Shown one piece after another: positions 22,121 through 43,999 of a stretch of 64,000 nucleotides of DNA. The stretch's first letter is position 1. Every line of letters begins with the position of its first letter. Source of the stretch: Antedon mediterranea (Eukaryota; Echinodermata; Crinoidea; Comatulida; Antedonidae); the NCBI RefSeq assembly GCF_964355755.1, contig NC_092670.1, positions 30,305,795-30,369,794 of the forward strand, in the 5' to 3' direction. The position numbers and the translations under genes are program-made. The notes beneath the pieces are model-generated. The model worked only from the letters and a program-made list of their open reading frames with translations, searched no databases and was not told where the DNA came from.

Positions 22121-23141
22121 AATTACTATATCCAATTTGAATCAACGGTTTTAAAGTAGTTAGTAGTAAAGGTACTGTTACGTCGCAGAATCCATCAATA
22201 GAGACATTTTATAAATACTGTATATCTTACTAATCTTTAATTTCTATAAAAACATAAAATAACATTTAATCAGGTGTTATCAAATCATCAGGCAAAATCC
22301 AAGCAACAATCAAATAATGTACATCCTCACTGACAGTTCTCAGGTACCAATGTTAAGTATAAAAAATATACAAATAACCAGTTTGTAATATGTTTGCCAA
22401 CTAACATGATTGAATAACTATAAATATTGGCTGATTACAGTAAAACACAATAAATACAACACACGTCACAGGTGCCTTGTGCTAATGTTGCAGAAGTCCA
22501 AATGATGGCAATAACACAATACTGTAATTGCATTGTTCCGATTAGTCAATAAACAGTTGCCTCGATTCCTGTGTTGACATTGTCCTATGCTTTCCAAAAG
22601 TGTGGCAATATTATTTTTCCAAACCTGAAACAAATTCAATCAAGTTACTGTAGTTTTAAACAAAAATAATACAGTAAAAAATTAATTGTTGAAAGATTTA
22701 TTGTCCCCAAAAAATATGAACAATGAAGATTAATACAATCATACTTTGAATACCTTGCCATTTTGCAATTTTAACAATTTAGATATTCACTTGCCGTAGA
22801 AAATAAACAAAAACAATAAAGATTTCACTTAACAAAAATACAAAATAAACAGTACATTTAACCAAAAACCAATTGTTTGTTTAAATTGTCCCCCTTTTAA
22901 GGTACAAATGCATTTTTAAAAATCTAATTTTTGGTCAAAGTGAACAACTCTATAGTGACGGCATATTCAACAAAACATTTAAAAAAAAATTGTTCAGTTC
23001 AATTATATCTTTAACACATTGTTCAAAAATCATACTGTACATAAACAAAAATTCAATTCAGAACATCATTTCACACTTACACGTAACATATGCAATCAAT
23101 TCAATTTATGTAAATAATATTGCAACACTGTATTAATATTT
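22121..23141. other. Interior of the 6.3-kb element, left side
   Basis: AT-rich and without recognisable coding sequence. Nothing resembling a transposase or integrase motif was seen. Confidence 0.45.
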
Positions 23142-24132
23142 ACGCCGTGGTTAGGATTCCGGCACCGAAACTCAACTGCCCAGCGTTAGGGAATCCGACA
23201 CGCTATTGCGCATGCCCAGAGCAAGGTAATCGGCGATTTTTGTCTACAACAGACCAAAGCGTGGTTCCCACTAGCGACGCAACACAAGAACGTAACGCAA
23301 CGCAAGTAAATTGACCAATCACAAGCGATGGCTTATTCGCTTGTGATTGCTAACTGTCTATAACTTCGCTTGTCATTGGTTAAAACGCTTGCGTTGCGTT
23401 TATGTCCTTGCGTTACGTTCTAGTGGGAACCAAGCTTTACAGCGATGGATCATTTTAATAGCTGCGCCACGGCGAACTAGCCGGCCTACATGCCTACTAA
23501 TACTAGTAGGCCTACCAGCTAGATGTGACCATTGGGCCTATTTATTTCGTAATTAAATTTGCTTCATTCATATATAAACTTTATATATTTATGAATTATA
23601 ATAATTGCATGACTAGTTTTATTTTTTATGATTTTTCAAGTACAAAATAAAAGATTTCATATAACGCATTTATACTGTACATATTAACATCATGCAATCG
23701 TATACAAGTTGATTTGTTGACAGCAGCCGCCGTGCGGATTTGAAAAAAAAAAAAACAGAACTGTTCGGGAGAAGTCGATGTCGCAACGCTACGCTATTCA
23801 TTTTCGTACATTTCTTGAAATACGCAAGCTGATTCTTATCAATATCATAATAATTATTTTAACGCGTGGCGTAATTATTAATTCATGTATGGCCTAGGCC
23901 AAGTTTCATCCATCGCTCTCTCCCCCGCGCGCCGACTAACTAGGCCACAGCAAAGATATCTTTGGCTACACAGTACATCCCTAGTTAACACTCCGACTCT
24001 CGGGTAATGTGGTGCGCGGTCTGTGGCACTAGTGCAAGCTATAATTACTTCGCTCTGGGCATGCGCAATAGCGTGTCGGATTCCCTAACGATGAGAAGTT
24101 GAGTTGCGGTGCCGGAATCCCAACGACGGCGT
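23142..24132. mobile_element. 991-bp inverted-repeat element, ACGCCGT ends, nested
   Basis: Arms of about 85 bp (23142-23228 and 24048-24132) share GGATTCCGGCACCG, GGGAATCCGACACGCTATTG and CGCATGCCCAGAGC in inverted orientation. It is more CpG-rich than its surroundings and contains a second MITE at 23256-23438. No coding sequence was found. Confidence 0.85.
23256..23438. mobile_element. 183-bp MITE, AAAGCGTGGTTCCCACTAG ends
   Basis: The termini are a near-perfect inverted pair, followed by inner pairs containing GAACGTAACGCAA and CAATCACAAGCGA. It is nested inside the 23142-24132 element. The ends resemble the MITEs at 11146 and 18966. Confidence 0.87.
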
Positions 24133-25139
24133 AATATTTATTCAATTCAATATTAAAGTTAAGAACTATAAATACCAACCTTTTGTATATAAAAATATTG
24201 ATCATCCATTAGATTTTTCTCGTTTGATTCACATAGAAAAGATTATAGGCCTACATGTACTTCATTATTTTGTACTCTAGCTAGGCATAGGCCAGGGCCT
24301 TAGCTAGGCCTACAATCTGAAATAAAGAAAGCAAGTAAGTTTAACAAATAGCCGTCCTAGGCTAGCAGCATGTGTTTGTATATTAACACTAATAATAGCA
24401 TTAGCAGCTACTGTAGACAGTCTACTCTAGCAGAAAGCTAGCTAGGCCAACTAATTATATATATTATTATAATGTTATATATGTATACTTTTGGATAAAT
24501 AAAGAAAGTATTGAACTAAAAGGCCTAGTAATACATACCATTTTATAACCATAATAAGTACAGTACTGTAGTTATCCTTGACAAGGCAAATGTTTGCCCT
24601 TGACATGCATAATACTAAATGCTTCCACTAGCAGCCTGGCAGCCTGCCTAGCCTCTAGGCCTAGCCTACCAGGCTATAATAGCCTAGCTATGCATGTGTG
24701 GCCTACTAGACTAGAGGCTAGCTATTGATAAGGGTAAAATAGTCAAGCTCAAAGCTTAAAAATTAGTAGATTACAAATAAAAAAGATTGTTTTCCTACCT
24801 CAAAACATACTTATTTGACAATTTCAATGATGAGCCTTTTTTTTCTACACACCACTACTACTGTAGGCCTAGCCTACGTCGAAGTAACTGAAATTACTGA
24901 CACCAGTTTCAAAATTTTATCAAAACGAAACTAAACCAATGACAAGCTCGTATCTTATGAAATTTGATCTTGCATATCATGAATGAAGGGATCATTCAAT
25001 TTTCAACACAACTTCTAGAACATTTTTGTATTATACAGAGACAATAATATTTGCCAATCTAAAATTCCTAAATAACCAATAATCATTTGTTTTACAATAA
25101 AGGATGATAAAATAAACCGCCAACTGAAATCTAATATTA
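24133..25139. other. Interior of the 6.3-kb element, right side
   Basis: AT-rich. Positions 24240-24720 are dense in AGGCCTA/CTAGGC palindromes. No gene was seen. Confidence 0.4.
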
Positions 25140-27575
25140 ATTTAACGTTGAAACATCAATGGCAACGCACTTAGTATTAAAAAATTTAAGTATTAAATAG
25201 AATTTATCTTTAATTTAACGTTTAATTAACATTGAAAAACAAAAATAATAATTGTTTGAAAAAACAACATAATTTCAAGAGTTTTTCAACGTTGAAAACA
25301 TGTCATTTGAAAATGGCAACTGGATTTCAACGTTAAAATAACGTTGGAATAACATTGAAAAACAAAAATAATAATTGTTTGAAAAAAATTATTAGTTAGA
25401 AATACAATGTTATTTCAACGTTGGATCAACATTGATAAATTAACGTCAATTACTAGTTAGAAAGACAATGTTATTTCAACGTTGGAGCAACATTGATAAA
25501 TTAACGTAAATTTCTTGTTAAAAATACAATTGTTATTTCAACGTTGGATCAACATTGATAAATTAACGTAAATTACTAGTTAGAAATACAATGTTATTTC
25601 AACGTTGGATCAACATTGATAAATTAACGTAAATTTCTAGTTAAAAATACAATGTTATTGCAACGTTGGATCAACATTGATAAATTAATGTAAATTTCTT
25701 GTTAAAAATACAATGTTATTTCAACGTTGGATCAACATTGATAAATTAACGTAAATTTCTAGATATAAAGACAATGTTATTTCAACGTTGTATCAACATT
25801 GATAAATTAACGTAAATTACTAGTTAGAAAGACAATGTTATTTCAACGTTGGATCAACATTAATAAATTAACGTAAATTTCTAGTTAAAAATACAATGTT
25901 ATTTCAACGTTGGATCAACATTGATAAATTAACGTAAATTACTAGTTAGAAATACAATGTTATTTCAACGTTGGATCAACATTGATAAATTAACGTAAAT
26001 TACTAGTTAAAAATACAATGTTATTTCAACGTTGGATCAACATTGATAAATTAACGTAAATTTCTAGTTAAAAATACTATGTGATTTTAACGTTGGATCA
26101 ACATTGATAAATTAACGTAAATTACTAGTTTAAAATACAATGTTATTTCAACGTTGGATCAACATTGATAAATTAACGTAAATTTCTAGTTAAAAATACT
26201 ATGTGATTTTAACGTTGGATCAACATTGATAAATTACCGTAAATTACTAGTTAGAAAGACAATGTTATTTCAACGTTGGATCAACAATGATAAATTAACT
26301 TAAATTACTAGTTAAAAAGACAATGTTATTTCAACGTTGGATTAACATTAATAAATTAACGTAAATTTCTAGTTAAAAATACAATGTTATTTCAACGTTG
26401 GATCAACATTAATAAATTAACGTAAATTTCTAGTTAAAAATACATTGTTATTTCAACGTTGGATCAACATTGATAAATTAACGTAAATTACTAGTTAAAA
26501 ATACAATGTTATTTCAACGTTGGATCAACATTGATAAATTAACGTAAATTACTAGTTAAAAATACAATGTTATTTCAACGTTGGATCAACATTGATAAAT
26601 TAACTTAAATTTCGAGTTAAAAATACAATGTGATTTTAACGTTGGATCAACATTGATAAATTAAGGTAAATTACTAGTTAGAAAGACAATGTTATTTCAA
26701 CGTTGGATCAACATTGATAAATTAACTTAAATTACTAGTTAGAAAGACAATGTTATTTCAACGTTGGATCAACATTGATAATAAAACGAAAATTTCTAGT
26801 TAGAAATACAATGTTATTTCAACGTTGGATCAACATTGATAAATTAACGTAAATTTCTAGTTAGAAAGACAATGTTATTTCAACGTTAAATCAACATTGA
26901 TAAATTAACGTAAATTACTAGTTAGAAAGACAATGTTATTTGAACGTTGGATCAACATTGATAATAAAACGTAAATTTCTAGTTAGAAATACAATGTTAT
27001 TTCAACGTTGGATCAACATTGATAAATTAACGTAAATTTCTAGTTAAAAATACAAGATTATTTCAACGTTGGATCAACATTGATAAATTAACGTAAATTT
27101 CTAGTTAAAAATACAATGTTATTTCAACGTTGGATCAACATTGACAAATTAACGTAAATTACTAGTTAGAAAGACAATGTTATTTCAACGTTAAATCAAC
27201 ATTGATAAATTAACGTAATTTACTAGTTAGAAGGACAATGTTATTTTAACGTTGGATCAACATTGATAAATTAACGTAAATTTCTAGTTAAAAATACAAT
27301 GTTATTTCAACGTTGAATCAACATTTATAAATTAACGTAAAACATTTGTTTGAAAAACAATGTTATTTCAACGTTAAATCAACATTTATTAATTAACATA
27401 AATTACTAGTTAAAAAGAAAATGTTATTTCAACGTTGATTCAATGTTTATTACTAAACGTAAAAAAAATAGTTAGGGAAAAAATGTTATTTCAACGTTGA
27501 TTCAACGTTTGAAATACGCTGACAACATGATTTCAACAAATCAACTATATTTCAACGTTGATTCAACGTTGAAAT
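25140..27575. repeat. 61-bp AACGTT satellite, about 34 units
   Basis: A regular head-to-tail array whose unit contains CAATGTTATTTCAACGTTGG, ATCAACATTGATAAATTAAC and GTAAATTACTAGTTAGAAATA. The outer units at both ends are degenerate; the central ones are near identical, with alternating ACTAGTTAGAAAG and TCTAGTTAAAAAT variants. Confidence 0.95.
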
Positions 27576-27595
27576 TATGTTCTGTGCCCACTGGG

Positions 27596-28283
27596 CTACT
27601 TAGAGACGGATGACTAAGGACAGACCGACATACCGTATATTGACAGACAGACCATAACCGATATATTTTACATAATATAATAAGCTCTAATTGTAACGCA
27701 AATTTAATTTTGTTTTAAACACTCCAATATAGTTAGGGCAGTTTTTAAAAGTTGTTTGAAAAATGCAAGCATATGTTACAAAAATATATGTTATTCATTA
27801 AAATAAATAAATGAAATTTTACCCAAAAAACGGAAAAAATTTGACTATTTTCTAAATATTTTGTACAATAATGACTCAATGACTTTTGATGATATTCAAT
27901 GTGTAGTAGGCCTATGATTCAGCTAACCTATTAGAATTCCAAAAGTATTGATGCATTTCATCAAATACTGTGCATAAAATAACGATATTGGTACGGTAAA
28001 CTTTGCGTGACAAAATAGGTCATTGACCTATGACCCGAAAGTGCATCACCAAAATCACTTAAGAGGGGTTTTACCAAAGTATGTCTCACACAAAAATCAT
28101 ATTAAGGTCAATACTAAATAGTAAAATATGTGCACTAATTCGACTCATCTTTCAGACTATGGTGTGTGACACCGAATGTAAGATAATTCAAAGATTGATT
28201 GAGTGAATGATATTATAATTGTTTTTTGTATCTACTGTACTTCTAAATTGTTTAGGCCCATTATGAATTTATTTTACTTAGCC
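27596..28283. other. Intergenic, no gene seen
   Basis: AT-rich sequence. A short GACAGACC-like stretch lies at 27615-27655. No coding region was seen. Confidence 0.4.
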
Positions 28284-28640
28284 TAATCAACGTTGAAATT
28301 AGGTCACGACGTCGGACAACCCGACATATCAAAATCGGATCAACGTCTACCCTACGTCATTATTTTAACGTTAACGTTGAAAATTCAGTTTGAAGTTGAT
28401 GGTTGATATCTAGCTCGATTCAACGTCACTATTCAACGTTGTATCAACGTTGAAATAAGATGTTGATGTCTGAAAATTCAAAGTCGATATACCATCGTCG
28501 ATACGACGTCACTATTCAAAGTTGTATCAACGCTAAAAAAGAAAATCGTCGATACGACGTCACTATTTTAAACGTTGATACGATGTTGAAAGTCTGACAA
28601 TTCCAAGGTTGATCTCCATCCTCAAAACAACGTCGACTAT
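28284..28640. repeat. AACGTT/ACGTC-rich array related to the 6.3-kb element
   Basis: Irregular repeats of TCAACGTTGAAAT and CGATACGACGTCACTATT, lying between the 6.3-kb element and the PRP28 promoter. It shares the AACGTT motif but has a different unit, so it may be a remnant of a related family. Confidence 0.6.
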
Positions 28641-28922
28641 CTCCTAGTGTAGTTATAGTAATCTCATTTACTTTTCTTTAGCAGTCCGTTACCAATTATC
28701 TCAGTCTGTATATTTTACATTATGGTTTGTTGGTCAAATAAATGAAAATGAAAAATGTAAATAGTTTTACGATATTTTTGTTTTATTGGCCGCTTGTAAC
28801 AAGTTGTTGGTTGCACCATGGAGAAATAAGTTATTTTACCATGGTTGCACCAAAGATAGATTTTTTTTGCACTAAAATAAATTAATATACTGCCCTCTTT
28901 AGTTACATTCTAAACAATAATC

Positions 28923-28931
28923 TCTCGCGAG
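28923..28931 (+). promoter_or_regulatory. TCTCGCGAG motif upstream of PRP28
   Basis: A single TCTCGCGAG lies about 120 bp upstream of the PRP28 ATG, in a short CpG-containing stretch (28920-28960). In vertebrates TCTCGCGAGA is a housekeeping promoter element bound by BANP. Use in this organism is inferred only. Confidence 0.4.
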
Positions 28932-29049
28932 CGAAACGTTTTCGTCGCGCGTTGTATGTTCCCAGTTTGGCTATCCTTAGGCCTAGCCGAAGTCTTAGAC
29001 TCTATTCATTTTGTAAGAAATAACATTACTCTTTCTGCAATTAAAGTAA

Positions 29050-40540
<11,491 letters not shown>

Positions 40541-41464
40541 TTTTCATTTGTGGTTTGGATCCCTATTTCCACATTGGAATAATCCATTTTCTCTGGAAAT
40601 CCCACATAGTTGAAGTTTCATTATTTTATGAACACAGGGGACCGACAATCAAAAACAAATGGGAAAAAGATTTGACATTTGAAAAAAAAGCAAAATACTT
40701 CAACATGGATAGCAGGGTTTACTCTACTGCAGCATGAGAATAAGCCTTTGATGACCTATAAACATTTATTGAACAAGAAATTATATGCAGAATATTCCAG
40801 GTTCGATTCTCGGTTTATGGCCTTTTTTCTCATTATGAAAGTTTTCTTCATGTTTTCACCATTAAATTTTATAAATATTAATCCAATTCTAGTATATCAG
40901 TGGTTTAGAGTTTCTCTATGCCTGTAAGTTTATGTTATATATACTTACTCAAGAACAACATTGAGTGAGTTGAAATGTACTCCCAGGGTGGGCTTGTATC
41001 TATATCCGCATATTTTTCAATTTTTTGCAGGAACATTTTTTTGATAGATTTTGAATAGTTTATTTTTAATTAAGATTTTTGTTTAAAACTATACTATATA
41101 GGTATGTATATTTATCATTTTTTAAAATACTTGTTTTACTTTTGAAAGGGAAAGGTACATTAGTCTCTTGTAAGGAAGAGAAATAAATTGATTATGTTTA
41201 AAAGTAAGTGCATTAATTGATTTGTACCACATTAATGAAGTTCATTTTATGTTCCAATCCAAAAAAATAATTATGATTATTGAGATTAAATAACAATCTT
41301 ACTTTGTATTATTTGCAAAATATTTGTTTTATATAATTTGTCAGTGAATGCAGAAAACTTCAACACAATCTAATACAATAAGACCAACAGATATATATGA
41401 ATCAATTGTGATGCGTAGCACTGTGTAATATAAATCATACTGTCAAATTATAGAAACAGTGCTC
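40541..41464 (+). other. PRP28 3'UTR and downstream flank
   Basis: AT-rich sequence after the stop. Candidate AATAAA signal at 41182-41187. No other gene was seen; the open frames within are short and unconserved in appearance. Confidence 0.5.
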
Positions 41465-41546
41465 ATATTCGGAACATGATCTCATAATCGCGTCGAGCAT
41501 AGCTCATTGGCGAAAGTTTCGTATTTTTTTAGTTGTATGAAAAAAT

Positions 41547-41617
41547 GTCTCTGGCGGGATTCCAACCTGCGACCTCTCGCTTACAGAGCCAGTATCATAC
41601 CACTAGACCACAGAGCC
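41547..41617 (-). mobile_element. tRNA-like sequence, probably a SINE head or tRNA pseudogene
   Basis: On the minus strand, GGCTCTGTGGTCTAGTGG resembles an A box and GGTTGGAATCCC a mutated B box. Acceptor-like ends pair 6 of 7 (GGCTCTG with CAGAGAC), and a CTCT/AGAG anticodon-like stem encloses GTAAGCG. The T loop is altered (TTGGAAT) and its stem has a mismatch, so a functional tRNA is unlikely. Confidence 0.6.
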
Positions 41618-41819
41618 ATATGTGGTATTATCACAGATTTTCACCCACCAGATACATTCTCTCATACAACAAACGCCCTCACAATCAGTGGAGGCCTAAC
41701 TAGTCAGAATAAATTCCAACAGTATGATTTATGTATATATATATACAGTATATACTTGCTACACAGACTTTCGAGCCACCTGTTGTTTTTATTATTTTAT
41801 TTTGTTTTAAATGCCAAAA

Positions 41820-42360
41820 ATAAACAAGAAATATTTCTTACAAAAAACGCTGCTCGACATTTGAAAATTAATCATTGTTCTTTCTTCAGATATATTTATG
41901 ATTAATTAATAAAAAGATGTCCTTTAATCCCAAAAATACATACAAGTCAAAGGTAGTTCTATAATAAAGAATCACATGCCCATTTAAAAATGATCAATTT
42001 TGAACTATAATGTGCTGTGTGTGTGTGACCTCAAGGCATGCAACTGAATACCCTCTAGAGACAACGTGACTTCAAGCAAAGAGTGATATAATATATTCTT
42101 TGCTTCAAGTGAGAAAATTCTTTAAGTCTGTTGATTCGCGTCAACCAATTAAAGGGCGAGAATCCAAAATCGTTCAACCGTAAGCCCACATAGACTCGTT
42201 TTACCATGACGTTTTTTGTGTCCAGCAGCTGGGATCTATAAAGTATAGTCGAGTTTACAAATTAGCAAAAACGTCAGTGTCTAACTGCTGCTTGCTTTCA
42301 GCTTATAAATGAGTCATCTCTTGTGACGTAGCGGGCTAGAGCAGCAGTGTGAAAACAAAA
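41820..42360 (+). mobile_element. Host repeat B, uninterrupted copy of the 13966-16640 family
   Basis: It starts ACAAGAAATATTTCTTACAA and continues with CGACATTTGAAAATTAATCA as at 13966. The stretch CCCTCTAGAGACAACG lies about two thirds of the way along, the empty target of the foldback element. It ends with ACGTTTTTTGTGTCCAGCAG, TATAGTCGAGTTTAC and GGCTAGAGCAGCAGTGTGAA. Non-coding. Confidence 0.8.
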
Positions 42361-43999
42361 ATTCTAATAAAATCATAACATTCATTTATCAAAAGTATAC
42401 AGATTTATTATGTTAATTGTTTTTGTTAATTTGTTTTTTTTAATTGTATGTAGCAATTCATTTCTTCATGTTTTAAAGAGCGGTGTCAGTTTATTTCAAA
42501 ATGGGTAGCTTAAATCACTGTCGATGACTATCAAAATAATTACTTGATTAAAAATAAAACTGCCCTCCCTTTCCTGAAATGTATTGACACTTAATAAGTA
42601 TATTTTTTTTTATTTGGCCTACCACTGTATTGAAATCACCACAATAATAAAATGTACACTATCATGGAGTATGTATACATATTGTTCAATATCACAGGGC
42701 TAGCTGATATTGATAAAATAAAACAATAACACAAATTTGACATAAATATAGATATTTATTGTGCTTAAAATGCTCACATCAATTATTTTCTATTTAAATT
42801 ATAAATATTGCATAATTCTTATGTTATATAATGTGCATCTATTTGTTCGCAAAGTGTTCATTTTAAAGTTTCTTTTGATTTCACCAATATTCACAAATGA
42901 ATCAAAGTACAAAATGGCTAAAATCAGATTTACAAACAAAAAGGTTGGCAGTGAATAAATATAATAAACACTGTCCCAATACCAAAACACCTTTGAAGTC
43001 AACTAGAGTGATTCAATAATGTGGAACAAAATTTATGTGTATCGAGTTTGGGGAGAATTTGATATTCTATATAATTAATTTGTCGATTACTTGAAGAAGT
43101 GAATTAAAAGCTAGCACGCGCATAATCTTGAATTCCTAATGTACTAAACTAAGCATACAGTACTAATATTTTCAAACTTGGTTTTTGATCTGTCATTGTT
43201 TTTAGGCAGAGACATTTCTGGGGATTTTCTATATTGTAAGCTTGTATTCAAATTAGTAACAATAACCTGCTTGGTGCATGGCTTCTAGGAATCGTCCTTT
43301 GTATTGTTGGTCATTTGTGTGGTGGAGGAGAGCTAGCCTAACAAATACAATGCATCTGTGTGAATTTAAAGTCTCCCTTTGTTATTGGCTCGTGGCATGT
43401 GGTGATCCCAGTTTGTTAAAAAATACAGACAGAAGCACACTAGGCGAAATGATTCTAGAGGTTGCACTGCTTTTGTAATTGTGGGGCGGAGGAAAACTTG
43501 TAATTCAAGATTTTGTCCTGCTTTTGTTATTGACTTGTGGCGTGGTCACAGCTTGTTTTATTTTTATTTTATTTATTCGACTTCTCACTAACTCAGTTAG
43601 TGAAGGATCTGGACCAACAGGTGGTAAACACCTTTGAAACGGTCCAGTCCCAATTTGCACAGTGGGACCGGGCCTACTTGGTTTAAAAAACATTTTAAGA
43701 GTTCTCTTCTTTTGTTATTAGACTGGTGTGGTGGTCTCAGCTTGATAAACGATTCTAGGGTAACCCAATCAAACCTCATCTTTTTTGCCTTTGAGCTCAA
43801 ATGAGTTCTGTTCAATGATTGCAGACTACAACTCAGTGGAATGTTTCTAGCGTTCGTCCTTCTCTTGTTATTTGGTTGAATGGGTTGCCAGGAGATACAA
43901 GTGTTATCATTTTAGACATCTGCGATGTTCGTCGATGTGCTGAATCTGAACGGTAGTTTGGAATCATTCTGTGAACAAGATGTTAATAATATTACCTAT
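42361..43999. other. Intergenic, with faint irregular repeats
   Basis: No gene recognised. Between 43284 and 43870 a loosely repeated phrase of the type GTCCT..CTTTTGTTATT...TGTGGTGG occurs about five times at irregular spacing, probably an old degenerate repeat. Further minus-strand exons of the gene at 47627-52093 could in principle lie here but none was found. Confidence 0.35.

Larger units (their letters stand above)
21285..27595. mobile_element. 6.3-kb element with CCCAGTGGGCA ends and AACGTT arrays in both arms
   Basis: The ends are CCCAGTGGGCA and TGCCCACTGGG. The left subterminal array (21305 to about 22120) has about six 112-bp units with many AACGTTGAA motifs. The right subterminal array (about 25140-27575) has about 34 units of 61 bp (TTTCAACGTTGGATCAACAT core). 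AACGTT is palindromic, so the two arms can pair. The centre has no transposase-like frame and carries other insertions (23142-24132). A clear target duplication was not found, and the ends could belong to two separate insertions. Confidence 0.72.

Noticed and set aside
25140-27575. CRISPR-like array
   Set aside because: The 61-bp units are contiguous and similar along their whole length, with no unique spacers between constant repeats. The locus is eukaryotic.
41547-41617. Functional tRNA gene
   Set aside because: The T loop is TTGGAAT instead of TTCGAAT, the T stem has a mismatch, and the anticodon loop has atypical bases.
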